From positions 183,004 to 247,003 of the forward strand of contig JAGVLS010000021.1 of the NCBI GenBank assembly GCA_020054205.1: DNA of 64,000 nucleotides, read 5' to 3'. Below the pieces are notes generated by a model. It was given only the letters and a program-made list of their open reading frames with translations. It did no database searches and was not told where the DNA came from. Positions 17,826 through 27,260 of this stretch are shown here, piece by piece. Each line of letters opens with the position of its first letter. Position 1 is the first letter of the stretch. The DNA comes from Candidatus Obscuribacterales bacterium (GTDB lineage Bacteria > Cyanobacteriota > Vampirovibrionia > Obscuribacterales > Obscuribacteraceae). Position numbers and translations under genes: made by a program.

Positions 17826-18785
17826 CTAAGGTGGTGAAACTGGTGATTTATTTTGGTTTATTTCTGAGAGTATTTGCGCAGCACCTGCCGACAATAATTC
17901 ATTTGCTAGCGATTTTCCAAGTCCAACTGGATCATTGTCTGGACCAGTAACTTTCTTTTTTATGCAACGCTCACCGTCAAGCGAGGCAATACAGGCAGTG
18001 AGCTCAATTTTCATATTATCAACTTTTGCATATGCTCCCACTGGTGCCGAACAACCACCACCCACTTCGTTTAAGAATGCTCTTTCAGCATCAACTGCTA
18101 TCCGTATAATACTTTCATTAAGCGAACAAACAATATCTAAAACATGATTATCATCTTGCCGACATTCAACTGCTAAAGCACCTTGTCCAGCGGCAGGACA
18201 TGATTCTTCAATTTCAAGGTATTGGCTAATGTGTTCTGTTAGCTGCAGGCGTATTAATCCAGCAGCAGCCAAAACCATAGCATCATAATTACTGTCAGCA
18301 AATTTCTTTAACCTAGTAGGAACATTTCCTCTAATATCAACAAATTCCAAATCTTGCCTTAACGCTTTTAATTGAGCCATGCGTCTTACACTAGAAGTAG
18401 CAATTTTAGCTCCTTTGGGTAAATCATGAAATTTGATTTTATTTTTGCTAATTAAAACATCACGAATATCTTCCCGATTAAAAGCTGCAGCTAACACTAG
18501 CCCTTTTGGAATATCTGTAGTCAAATCTTTTAAGCTGTGCACAACAAAATCAACTTCATTAGCCAGTAATGCATCTTCTAACTCTTTGACAAAAACACCA
18601 CGGCCTCCAAGCTCAGAAATTGGTTTAGTCAAATCTTTGCTGCCACTGGTTGTGATATACACAATTTCAAATGACAAATTTTTGAATGATTCACCCAATT
18701 TTAACAAAACAATATCTGTCTGGAGCCTAGCTAATTTGCTATCTCTCGTACCAACACGTAATTTATCTCTATTGGACTTTGGCAC
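17826..18785 (-). CDS. hemC: Hydroxymethylbilane synthase (porphobilinogen deaminase)
   Basis: 319 residues. It polymerises four porphobilinogens. RVGTRDSKLARLQ at the N-terminus, VHSLKDLTTDIP and SSVRRMAQLKALR in the middle, and NEVGGGCSAPVGAYA with the Cys that carries the dipyrromethane cofactor. The GTG start overlaps the end of hemA by 17 bases, implying translational coupling. Confidence 0.96.
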   Translation of the reverse strand: MPKSNRDKLRVGTRDSKLARLQTDIVLLKLGESFKNLSFEIVYITTSGSKDLTKPISELGGRGVFVKELEDALLANEVDFVVHSLKDLTTDIPKGLVLAAAFNREDIRDVLISKNKIKFHDLPKGAKIATSSVRRMAQLKALRQDLEFVDIRGNVPTRLKKFADSNYDAMVLAAAGLIRLQLTEHISQYLEIEESCPAAGQGALAVECRQDDNHVLDIVCSLNESIIRIAVDAERAFLNEVGGGCSAPVGAYAKVDNMKIELTACIASLDGERCIKKKVTGPDNDPVGLGKSLANELLSAGAAQILSEINQNKSPVSPP

Positions 18786-20259
18786 TAGACGCTAACTTAT
18801 TCAAATCTATTTCGTTGTCACCATGTCCAGCAATTTTTTCGCAAAATTCACTGTATTCTGCGTCCCAATCATTGCCATCGTTCAATTCATAATTATTTAG
18901 TTCGGCATTAGTAGGAGCAGAGAAAACATCCAAGTTAAACAATGTTTGTAATGCTTCTGCTTGTTGTTTCAGTAATTTTCTATCGTCGGTTGCTTTTAGT
19001 TTGATTGTTGGATGATGCAAAATTTGATTAACTATGGCTCTGCTTACTTGCTCCAAATATTGTGCAAATTCTTCTTCTTGCGCACTGTATAAAGCATTAT
19101 TTTTACCTACTTGTTCTTGGCGAATAGATTCTACTTTTCTACGTAAGCGAGCTATAGTTGGTGCTGCCATCTGAGCTCTTTGCCAATCATGGAATTGAGA
19201 TAAAGCTTCAAAAACTATTTTTTCTGCATCTTTAACTAAAGCTTCTCGCTCTAACTGATTTCGGTTAACAATATCAGCTATTTGGTCACAGTGATAAAGC
19301 TGCACATTTGGCAATATTCCTATATCAGGATCAATATTGCGCGGAACAGAAATATCAATAATACAAACTTGCTTGCTTCGATTTAGATTAGCTAGTTCGC
19401 GAGCAGTCAATAAATAATCAGGTGCGCCAGTTGAAACAATAACTAAGTCAGCATTAGAAGCTAGCTGATGACGATCTTCAAAAGCAAATTTTGTATTTAG
19501 TCTGTGTTTATTAGGTAATTTGTCTTCAGTAAAACGTGTTAATTTATCCGAGCTGCGATTTACCATAATGACAGCGCCATTACCTGATTCGCTTAAAATA
19601 TGTTTAGCACAAATTCTTGCCATTCTGCCTGCGCCAATAATTAATATGGTTTTGTCCTTAAGTGAGCCAAGCACTTCCCGAGCCAATTCCACCGCAGCAG
19701 AACTTACAGAAACAGCTCGACGAGCCATTGAGGTTTCTGTTCGCACTCGTTTGCCACAATTGAGAGCACGCTTAAACAGTTCACTTAAAACAGGTCCGGC
19801 TGTCTCAGAGCTAAGAGCAATTCGGTGAGCAGTCTTAACTTGTGACATGATTTGTCCTTCACCCAGAACTAAGCTGTCCAACCCAGAGGCTACTCTCAGT
19901 AAATGTAAAACTACATCATCACCTAATAATTTAAAATTAGGTCTCAATACTTCATGGTCAGATATGGTTTGAGTAGAAACAAAGAAAGTTTCTATTTCAT
20001 TCAATCCAGCTTGCAAATTCGAAACAACTGCATAAACTTCAGTACGATTACAAGTGGATAAAACAACTGCTTCTTTAATATGTGGCAATCTGGCTAAAGC
20101 AGCTAAAGCATGGTTTAAACAATACTCAGGAATGATGAATCGTTCACGTACAGAAATAGGAGTTGAATGGTAATTAATTCCAAGAACAACAAGTTCACAG
20201 TCCTCACCATATAGAGTTTGGTCATGCCCTGTCAAGTGAATTGATTCCGGAGTTACCAC
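18769..20259 (-). CDS. hemA: Glutamyl-tRNA reductase
   Basis: 496 residues. It reduces glutamyl-tRNA to glutamate-1-semialdehyde, the first step of the C5 route to heme. The N-terminal catalytic domain has GINYHSTPISVRERF and STCNRTEVYAV with the catalytic Cys; the NADPH domain has LIIGAGRMARICAKHI; the C-terminal dimerisation helix follows. It is about 50-70 residues longer than most relatives, with an acidic tail (ELNDGNDWDAEY). GTG start with AAGGA. First gene of hemA-hemC-hemD-hemB. No hemL is in the window. Confidence 0.95.
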   Translation of the reverse strand: MVTPESIHLTGHDQTLYGEDCELVVLGINYHSTPISVRERFIIPEYCLNHALAALARLPHIKEAVVLSTCNRTEVYAVVSNLQAGLNEIETFFVSTQTISDHEVLRPNFKLLGDDVVLHLLRVASGLDSLVLGEGQIMSQVKTAHRIALSSETAGPVLSELFKRALNCGKRVRTETSMARRAVSVSSAAVELAREVLGSLKDKTILIIGAGRMARICAKHILSESGNGAVIMVNRSSDKLTRFTEDKLPNKHRLNTKFAFEDRHQLASNADLVIVSTGAPDYLLTARELANLNRSKQVCIIDISVPRNIDPDIGILPNVQLYHCDQIADIVNRNQLEREALVKDAEKIVFEALSQFHDWQRAQMAAPTIARLRRKVESIRQEQVGKNNALYSAQEEEFAQYLEQVSRAIVNQILHHPTIKLKATDDRKLLKQQAEALQTLFNLDVFSAPTNAELNNYELNDGNDWDAEYSEFCEKIAGHGDNEIDLNKLASSAKVQ

Positions 20260-20325
20260 TTAATTTCCTTGTCTGACACATAGGCGGATCTGCAACTGCC
20301 AACACATATCAATTGCCCGTCGAAA

Positions 20326-20331
20326 ATTATA
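20326..20331 (-). promoter_or_regulatory. Candidate -10 box for the hem operon
   Basis: TATAAT on the minus strand, about 65 bases upstream of the hemA GTG. I see no matching -35 hexamer at 16-18 bases. The rest of the 206-bp gap between hemA and the BtuF-like gene (20260-20465) shows nothing else convincing. Confidence 0.3.
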
Positions 20332-20465
20332 TCTAGTTGAAAGCATTTAGAGGGTAAGTAAAATAAAAGCGTAAATATTTATCAAAGAAGCAAATGCCTG
20401 AACCAGTAAGAAAAAACGAAAAGCTAATATCACTTTTATCTGGACAAGCTTTCCAAGAGATGACT

Positions 20466-21365
20466 TTAAAACTTTGACACTAATTGCGCTCTTTTGAACC
20501 AATTATTTATTGCACTTTCTTTTTCCGGATGAATCGTTAAAGCAAGCCAATAAAGTCCATTGACTATTCGTAAGCTTGGTCTTGTTAAACAATTCATTTC
20601 AGATTTTGGATAAAAATATAAGTGTTCTTTTTGTATTGCATTCAGTTTTTTCCAAGGACTTTTTTTCCAAAAATTTTGGCCTTTTGCTTCGTGAGGCATA
20701 ATAATAATATCTGGTTGTTTAAAAAATAATTTTTCTAAACTGTAATGAGGATATGCCGCTGCCAAATTTTTTGCTAAATTAGCGCCACCACACTTGGTTA
20801 TAGCGTCATTCAAAAAGCTATTGCCACCTACCGTAATTAAAGGATCTAGCCAAACACAAAAAAATACTTTCGGATCATTTTTGTTCACGTTATTTGAAAG
20901 TATTTTTTGCAGATTTAAAATAACAGAATCAAAAGTTTGAACTATCTTTTCAGATTCAATTTTTTTTCCAACTAAATTACCAACAGTAATTATATTTTTC
21001 GATATATCGCTTATATTTTCATTTTTTAGAAGAATGACTTTATAGCCCTTGGATTTTATAACACTAGCCATAGCCTCTTGTCCGTTTACAAGCAAAACCG
21101 CTTGCGGCCTTAAATGAGTCAAGAGTTCAAAATTAACACTGACAAAACTGCTTGCTTTTGGTTTTTGTTTTGCCTCTATTGGAAAATCACAAACGTTGGA
21201 AACACCAACAAGCAAATCTTGCGCTCCCAGAGCATAAATAATTTCTGTATTTGATGGAGCCAATGAAACAATACGAGTAATTTTACTCTCAGGACTACAT
21301 TCTTCTGCTCTTGCCCAGGGTATCAAGAACAAAATAAAAAGAACACAAACCAGTTTAAATTTCAT
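20466..21365 (-). CDS. Periplasmic substrate-binding protein, BtuF/FecB-like
   Basis: 299 residues with a signal peptide (FKLVCVLFILFLIPWARA, cleavage near 20). The mature part has the helical-backbone metal receptor pattern: RIVSLAPSNTEIIYALGAQDLLVG, PKASSFVSVNFELLTHLRP, KCGGANLAKNL and QPDIIIMP. Such proteins bind cobalamin, heme or siderophores for an ABC importer. No permease or ATPase gene is adjacent, so the ligand is open; cobalamin fits the motifs best. The next gene downstream belongs to hemA, 206 bp away. Confidence 0.82.
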   Translation of the reverse strand: MKFKLVCVLFILFLIPWARAEECSPESKITRIVSLAPSNTEIIYALGAQDLLVGVSNVCDFPIEAKQKPKASSFVSVNFELLTHLRPQAVLLVNGQEAMASVIKSKGYKVILLKNENISDISKNIITVGNLVGKKIESEKIVQTFDSVILNLQKILSNNVNKNDPKVFFCVWLDPLITVGGNSFLNDAITKCGGANLAKNLAAAYPHYSLEKLFFKQPDIIIMPHEAKGQNFWKKSPWKKLNAIQKEHLYFYPKSEMNCLTRPSLRIVNGLYWLALTIHPEKESAINNWFKRAQLVSKF

Positions 21366-21376
21366 TATCTATAAAC

Positions 21377-21910
21377 TTACAACAACGTTAGTATTTCATT
21401 GAGACGGCTATTTATTTCCACTGATTCCACAAAATGTGTTTTTTCCAACAATTGCCAATCATACAATGTCATTCTAACAAGTCTATCAACTTGTTTTTGA
21501 TAATCAAGATCCGTCCAGCGAAATTCATCATCTTCCGGAGGTAATCGAGGCGGCACATAAATAATCCGCATATATTTTTCAGATTGTTGTTTTGCTTGGT
21601 TATAATACTGTTCACTATCATGAGTCATTGCCGTACAAATATTCCATCTTTGCCAAAGTACCCAGCAGTCAATAGTAGATCGGTCAGAAATAAAACTGCC
21701 TAATTTATCTTCGATTTCAATCTGTCTCTTTAATACTTCTCTTTTAAATTTTTCTTGATCCGGAATATCACCAATTCGTTTGTAGCCCATTTGCGCACAC
21801 AAATCTCTAGCAATTTCAGGAATTACAGGCAAATTCAATTCTTTTGCAAGCAAAGAAGCAAGTGTAGTTTTACCAACCCCACTTGCTCCAGTTATTACAA
21901 TTTTTTTCAT
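21377..21910 (-). CDS. NadR-like P-loop ATPase/kinase (AAA_28 type)
   Basis: 177 residues. Walker A GASGVGKTTLA at 8-18, a conserved EIARD after the first helix, and FISDRSTIDCWVLWQ as the Walker-B-like region, as in the kinase domain of NadR and related proteins. The likely activity is phosphorylation of a small metabolite; nicotinamide riboside is one option but cannot be shown. It lies 11 bases upstream of the BtuF-like gene, so the pair may act in cofactor salvage (inference). Confidence 0.72.
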   Translation of the reverse strand: MKKIVITGASGVGKTTLASLLAKELNLPVIPEIARDLCAQMGYKRIGDIPDQEKFKREVLKRQIEIEDKLGSFISDRSTIDCWVLWQRWNICTAMTHDSEQYYNQAKQQSEKYMRIIYVPPRLPPEDDEFRWTDLDYQKQVDRLVRMTLYDWQLLEKTHFVESVEINSRLNEILTLL

Positions 21911-21932
21911 ATCCTAATTTAAGTTCTTAGAC

Positions 21933-23474
21933 TTAGGACCCATTTTGTCCTTGTTCGGCTGCAATTGTTTTTTCAGACGAACCATTTTCTCTCTTAAGAT
22001 TAGCGGCTAAGTCAATTCCAGTCAAGCCTTTCACAAGAGTAAGACTTTGAGCAGCAACATTCAAGATGTCGCCAGTAATTTTGCTTGCACCACCCGCTTC
22101 ACCACCAGTTGTAAGCACTGTCATTTGCCCAATCTTAGATAATGGACTAGCAGCAGCATTCACCAAGTCAGGCAATCTATCAATGATCATTGAAGCCATA
22201 GCAGCATCATTATATAATTTATATGCATCAGCTTTTTTCGACATTGCCTCTGCTTCTGCTTCGCCTTTGGCAGCAATAATATTTGCTTCAGCCATACCTT
22301 TAGCTCGTGCTGCTTCTGCTTCAGCAAACCCGGTAGCTTTTATAGCTTCTGCTTCGGCTGCTGCTCGTGTTTTAGTTGCTTCTGCTTCACCTAAAGCTCT
22401 TAATTTTGCAGCTTCAGCATCAGCTAGAGCAAGTATTTTTCTTTTTTCTAATTCAGCTTGAGCTAGAATTTTAATTCTATTTTGTTCTGCTTCAGCAGGT
22501 TTAGCAATTTCAGCTTGCAGTTCAACTTGTCTTTTTTGCACTTCCACTGCTTGTAATTCAACAGCCTTTTGTGCTTCGACAATTTTTATTTTTTGCGTTT
22601 CTTCAATTAGTTTTTGTTGAGCTTGAGCTTTGACAATATCATAAGCCATGTCTGAGGCAGCTTTTTTCTGAGAAATTTCTGCCATATAAATTGCTTGATT
22701 TACTTGAAACTCTTTTTGAGCTTCAGCTACGTGTGTATCAGCAACAAGTTTTGCTTTTGCTCCCTCTTCAGTAGCTTGCGCTTGGCGAATTTGTGTGTCA
22801 CGTTGTGCATCTGCTTGAGCAATTTGAGTTTCTCTAGTAGCTAATGCAACACCAATATCTGCTTCCTTTTTTGCAGATGCTATGCGCTTGCGGCTCAATG
22901 CTTCTAAATAACCAACATTATCAATGATTTCTTTAATGGTAAATGACACAACTGTCAAACCCATTTTTTTCAAATCTACAATTGATACTTCTTGTACCTT
23001 TTGAGCAAAATTATCAAAGTTTTGAATGAGCTCTTCCACTTCCATAGTGCCTAATATAGCTCGCAAGTGACCACATAAAGTTTCGTGGGCAATATTGGCA
23101 ATTTCTTCATCGCTTTTGCCTAAAAATTGTTCTGCTGCTGTGGCAATGGATTCATCATCACCTTTAACCTTAACTTGGGCTACACCTTGCACAAATATAG
23201 GTACACCATTTTTAGTGATAATCGGCGCTTGTGATTTAACTTCAATAGTCATTACTTCCAAGCTAAGGAATGAGCGTTGCTGAACAATCGGCAATACCGT
23301 GCTACCGCCACCCTTTACGATTCTAAATTCATTTCCGCCATGTCTAGCCCAGAGACCAGATATGATCATTGCTTGGTTAGGACCACATTTCTGATAAAAA
23401 CTGGCTATAAAAGAGCTTAAAGCAACTAAAAATACCAGGACCATACCACCTAAAATCCAAATCTCAAAACCCAT
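21933..23474 (-). CDS. floT: Flotillin (SPFH/band-7 membrane scaffold)
   Basis: 513 residues. One N-terminal membrane helix (about 5-28), SPFH domain (about 35-200; GGSTVLPIVQQRSFLSLEVM), then a long coiled coil of Glu-Ala repeats (AEAEAIKATGFAEAEAARAK) and a C-terminal flotillin segment (MIIDRLPDLVNAAASPLSKI). Flotillins organise membrane microdomains and recruit signalling and transport proteins. AGGAG precedes the ATG. The YqiJ-like gene upstream is the likely partner, as in the E. coli yqiJ-yqiK pair. Confidence 0.93.
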   Translation of the reverse strand: MGFEIWILGGMVLVFLVALSSFIASFYQKCGPNQAMIISGLWARHGGNEFRIVKGGGSTVLPIVQQRSFLSLEVMTIEVKSQAPIITKNGVPIFVQGVAQVKVKGDDESIATAAEQFLGKSDEEIANIAHETLCGHLRAILGTMEVEELIQNFDNFAQKVQEVSIVDLKKMGLTVVSFTIKEIIDNVGYLEALSRKRIASAKKEADIGVALATRETQIAQADAQRDTQIRQAQATEEGAKAKLVADTHVAEAQKEFQVNQAIYMAEISQKKAASDMAYDIVKAQAQQKLIEETQKIKIVEAQKAVELQAVEVQKRQVELQAEIAKPAEAEQNRIKILAQAELEKRKILALADAEAAKLRALGEAEATKTRAAAEAEAIKATGFAEAEAARAKGMAEANIIAAKGEAEAEAMSKKADAYKLYNDAAMASMIIDRLPDLVNAAASPLSKIGQMTVLTTGGEAGGASKITGDILNVAAQSLTLVKGLTGIDLAANLKRENGSSEKTIAAEQGQNGS

Positions 23475-23665
23475 TTTCGTTATCTCCTGTTTTTGGGGAG
23501 CTTCAAACCATGTTTTATTAGTGTTTTTGCTTAGAGTGTCCTATTACTAAGATGCCACAAAGCAGAAAGTTTTATACCTTGAAATCTTTCTATTTGATTA
23601 AGGGCAATGCTTGAAAACCGGGAATCGAACTAGGCAAATGCTTTTACATAAATTAAATCGTTGAC

Positions 23666-24352
23666 TTAATCTATTGATTCTCTCCATGGTTCGACATAAA
23701 GAATTCCATCGACAATATCAATAATAATTACTTTGGTATTTGTGGAAATTCCTTGATTAGCATTTGTTGATTTGCTGGCAGCAGTGTGGCGTGCTCCATT
23801 AATTACATAAGTAATTTCGCCTAAACGACCAGGGGGAATAGATACAGTCACTTCAGCAGAACTACCAATTAATTGCTCTTCTCTAAAACTAGTTGATGAA
23901 TGTACACGTCTTAAAAGGAGCGAAAACATTGAGCGCACTATTTTTGTGCCAATTATAGCCAGCGGCAAAGATAAAACAAGACTGAAATAACCCAATATAG
24001 GTATGTAATGTAAAATGCCATAACCAAATATGCCAAACCAAAAACAGAATATGGCTATTGTCATAGGACTAATAAATTTAAGTACACTCAGGACTCTAGT
24101 ATCACCCTGGTGCAATGTGTTGCTTAAACCAGTTTGCATATTTTTACCAGTAGTTTGCAAATTATGATCACTATGATCAGAATGGGAATGTGCTGAGTGA
24201 CCATTTCCAACATGTCCACCATGGTCAATATGATGTCCGGCATCCATATGATGTCCATCACTACCACCTAATTGACCTAAAAAAGCACCAACAGTTACAT
24301 AAACAAAACCTATTGCTGCCGACACCATATAAATTTGTTCTAGTTGTATCAT
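23666..24352 (-). CDS. YqiJ/NfeD-like membrane protein with His-rich loop
   Basis: 228 residues. Membrane helix 1 (about 8-27), then a His-rich loop (about 33-66) with clusters such as DGHHMDAGHHIDHGGH and SAHSHSDHSDH, two further membrane helices (about 90-140), and a C-terminal beta-rich OB-like domain (about 155-225: SSAEVTVSIPPGRLGEI). This layout is that of NfeD/YqiJ proteins encoded with flotillins. The His-rich stretch could bind metal ions; that is inference. A gap of 191 bp without a clear feature separates it from the flotillin gene. Confidence 0.78.
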   Translation of the reverse strand: MIQLEQIYMVSAAIGFVYVTVGAFLGQLGGSDGHHMDAGHHIDHGGHVGNGHSAHSHSDHSDHNLQTTGKNMQTGLSNTLHQGDTRVLSVLKFISPMTIAIFCFWFGIFGYGILHYIPILGYFSLVLSLPLAIIGTKIVRSMFSLLLRRVHSSTSFREEQLIGSSAEVTVSIPPGRLGEITYVINGARHTAASKSTNANQGISTNTKVIIIDIVDGILYVEPWRESID

Positions 24353-24453
24353 ATTTAAATTTGCTAGCTATTCTTAATTTCTCTAGAAATACCCATAAAA
24401 AGGGTAAGATAAACAATGCTACTTGAATAAAACGGTTGTTTAGATATTAAAAC

Positions 24454-27108
24454 ATGGAACTTGTTCTCACACATACCAGTATGGATTTTGACGCATTGGC
24501 AGCACAATATGCTGTTTCCAAGCTATTTCCAAGTGTACGTATGGTTGTCGGGCATCCTCTAACTCAAAATATTCGTAGCTTTTTATCTCTTTATCGCAAC
24601 AATTTGCCTCTTGTAGAACTTGCTTATATTGATTTGAGTCAGATAAATCATTTATTTCTTGTTGACTGTCAAGACATTGAGCGTTTATCTGAAGTTGCAC
24701 GTAAACTTTTTTTTGATCCAAAAAAACCTAGAACTTATACAATTTTTGATCATCATCAATTAAATCCAAATGGACTTGGACCAAGTGCACGTAATGATTC
24801 TATTATTCGTGCCAGTGGGTCAGCTACAAGTTTATTAGTAGATATGATTTGTAAGAAAAAAATTGATTTATCCAGCTTCGAAGCCACTTTACTTACCATG
24901 GGCATTTACGAAGATACTGGTTCGTTGTCTTATTCCAATACAACAGAACTAGACGCGGCTTGCACTGCCTATCTATTGCGTTGTGGCGCCGATTTAGCAC
25001 AAGTAAATCATTTCATTCGTTCTAAATTGACTCAAGAACAAAAACAATTATTCGAAAAATTATTGGCAAATTCTAGAATTCTCGATGTATCTGGCGCTCA
25101 AGTAGTAATAAGTTACGCCAAAGAACCACACTTTATTGAAGGATTATCTACTTTAACAAGACAATTAGTAGACGTAACTTCTACCAATGCTGCCATTACC
25201 GCTGTACATATGAAAGATCGGACTCATATAGTTGGTCGCAGCGATCAGGCTGCTATAGATGTAAGGTTATTAGCGCAAATATTTGGTGGCGATGGACATC
25301 ATGGTGCAGCAGCAGCAGTAGAAAAAAAATTACCACTATCAGATATTGTGACAAAAATCGAAAATTTTATATTGTCCAGTGCTCCCTCCGAAACCAAAGC
25401 AAAAGAAATAATGATCTCGCCCGTCAGAACAATTCGTCCAGAAACAAGCATGGAAGAAGCATCACACATCATGATTCGTCACAATCAAGACGGACTTGTA
25501 GTAACTAATGGCAATGATCTAGTTGGAGTTATATCAAGAAGAGACGTCGATAAGGCTAAGCATCACAAATTAGGACACGCACCGGTTACCGGTTTTATGA
25601 GTCATCCGGTAATTACAATTACACCAGACTCTACACTATCAGAAATACAACATTTGATGGTAAAAAACGATATTGGCAGATTGCCTGTCGTTAACAATGA
25701 AAAAAATTTAGTTGGTATCGTTTCTCGTCGAGAAGTTTTGCAAAAATTATATGGCGGTATAGACCAACAGGCAAATGATACAACCCTGATAAAACAAACA
25801 AATTCATTACCAATAAAACTAGTAAAAGAATTGTCTCGCGCAGACACTGCTACAACATGGTTGTTTCAAGAAATTGGCAACATTGCCAACAAACTAAATA
25901 TGAATGTTTATGCAGTCGGTGGATTTGTTAGAGACTTATTGCTCAATAGCCCCAACTATGATCTAGATTTTGTTACTGAAGGACTAGGCTCAGCAATCGA
26001 ATTAGCTAATGCTTTAGCTTCAGCCCATCCAAAGCGATTTGAAATAGTAGCCACTCATGACAGATTTCAAACCGCGACACTGTCTTATTATAGCGATATC
26101 AATAATAATATAAAACGGGAAGTAGATATTTCAACAGCACGCACAGAATTTTATGAATATCCTGCTGCACTACCAACTGTCGAGGCATCTAAATTAGAGC
26201 ATGACTTATTCCGCCGTGATTTTACAATTAATGCCTTAGCAATTTGTTTAAACCCATCTCGCTATGGTGAAATAGTAGATTATTTTGATGGACTATCCGA
26301 TTTAAAATCACGTCTAGTAAGAGTATTACACCCATTTAGCTTTATTGAAGATCCTACTCGTATCGTTAGAGCAGCACGGTTTTGTGCCAGGCTAAATTTT
26401 CGCCTGGAAGAAAAAACTGTCTTGCAAGCAAAACGTGCAATTAATATGGGGATATTTGACAATCTCGGTGGAGTACGCTTGCGTGAAGAATTAAGACTAA
26501 TTCTAGAATCGAAACAAAGACTTTTTGCTTTAGACGAATTAGCAAAATTAGGTGGACAACTTAGATATTTAGATACTGAACTTCATTACAATAAAAATAT
26601 CCGTCGCATTTTGCGCAGAGCAGAGCGATTGCTTTCGCATTATCCTATACCAAATGATTGGTTAGTTTATTTAGCATTACTCTTATCTGAACTTAGAGAA
26701 GATAGATTGATAGCTGTTTTAGACAGACTCTACCTTACTAATGATGCAAAAGATTCTATTGTGCATGCATTATCTTTGCAAAATAATTTAGCCAAGCAAA
26801 CGCAAAATAGTCTAAAGCGCAGTCAGATATATAATCTAATGAAAGAGCACAGCTTATTGTCTCTTACAATTGCTGCTTGTTTAGCAGATGTTGGTTCTCA
26901 ATCAAGAAGATGGATCAAATTATATTTAGAAGAATTGAAAGATGTAAATACTAATCTTAGCGGATCAGATCTATTGAAAATGGGTTTCAAACAGGGACCA
27001 GAAATAGGCAGTATTTTAAATCAATTGTTGGAAGCCAAGCTAGATGGCATAGTCACAAGCAAGCAAGATGAAGTCAAACTTGTTCAAGAATTATCTAAAA
27101 CGGTTTAA
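24454..27108 (+). CDS. Long tRNA nucleotidyltransferase (DHH-CBS-polyA polymerase type)
   Basis: 884 residues. Residues 1-305 are a DHH/DHHA1 phosphoesterase (HTSMDFDALAAQYA, FDHHQLNP, GGDGHHGAAAA); 315-435 are two CBS domains (EIMISPVRTIRP, GFMSHPVITITP); 465-884 are a class II tRNA nucleotidyltransferase (YAVGGFVRDLLL, DLDFV, RRDFTINALA, ARFCARLNF). This architecture is known from the A-adding enzymes of Aquifex, Deinococcus and cyanobacteria, where another enzyme adds CC. It matures tRNA 3' ends; the tRNA-Ser gene here already encodes CCA, so repair may be its role for that tRNA. Confidence 0.9.
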   Translation: MELVLTHTSMDFDALAAQYAVSKLFPSVRMVVGHPLTQNIRSFLSLYRNNLPLVELAYIDLSQINHLFLVDCQDIERLSEVARKLFFDPKKPRTYTIFDHHQLNPNGLGPSARNDSIIRASGSATSLLVDMICKKKIDLSSFEATLLTMGIYEDTGSLSYSNTTELDAACTAYLLRCGADLAQVNHFIRSKLTQEQKQLFEKLLANSRILDVSGAQVVISYAKEPHFIEGLSTLTRQLVDVTSTNAAITAVHMKDRTHIVGRSDQAAIDVRLLAQIFGGDGHHGAAAAVEKKLPLSDIVTKIENFILSSAPSETKAKEIMISPVRTIRPETSMEEASHIMIRHNQDGLVVTNGNDLVGVISRRDVDKAKHHKLGHAPVTGFMSHPVITITPDSTLSEIQHLMVKNDIGRLPVVNNEKNLVGIVSRREVLQKLYGGIDQQANDTTLIKQTNSLPIKLVKELSRADTATTWLFQEIGNIANKLNMNVYAVGGFVRDLLLNSPNYDLDFVTEGLGSAIELANALASAHPKRFEIVATHDRFQTATLSYYSDINNNIKREVDISTARTEFYEYPAALPTVEASKLEHDLFRRDFTINALAICLNPSRYGEIVDYFDGLSDLKSRLVRVLHPFSFIEDPTRIVRAARFCARLNFRLEEKTVLQAKRAINMGIFDNLGGVRLREELRLILESKQRLFALDELAKLGGQLRYLDTELHYNKNIRRILRRAERLLSHYPIPNDWLVYLALLLSELREDRLIAVLDRLYLTNDAKDSIVHALSLQNNLAKQTQNSLKRSQIYNLMKEHSLLSLTIAACLADVGSQSRRWIKLYLEELKDVNTNLSGSDLLKMGFKQGPEIGSILNQLLEAKLDGIVTSKQDEVKLVQELSKTV

Positions 27109-27204
27109 GCAAACTAAAATAATTTTCTTAACCACTTCTTAAACGAGGGGGTGAGAATATATTCTTGTTCAAAAAAATGCAAAATAAGCCCCTTGAAAAA
27201 AGAT

Positions 27205-27238
27205 AAGTGGCTGGCAAATCTAACTGCTAGCCACTTTT
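27205..27238 (+). terminator. Rho-independent terminator after the tRNA nucleotidyltransferase gene
   Basis: AAGTGGCTGGCA (27205-27216) pairs with TGCTAGCCACTT (27225-27236) in a 12-bp stem with one G-T wobble and an 8-base loop, followed by TTTTGT. It lies about 100 bases after the stop codon. Confidence 0.75.
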
Positions 27239-27260
27239 GTATTTTGGAGTAGTGTCATAT

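Noticed and set aside
20394..20477. 27-residue plus-strand frame upstream of hemA
   Set aside because: No ribosome site, overlaps the end of the BtuF-like gene in antisense, too short to judge.
22066..22461. 131-codon plus-strand Ala/Ser-rich frame
   Set aside because: It is the antisense shadow of the flotillin Glu-Ala coiled coil.
23600..23640. tRNA-like T-arm sequence on the minus strand (GTTCGATTCCCGG)
   Set aside because: The bases before it cannot form the T stem and no acceptor or anticodon arm is present.
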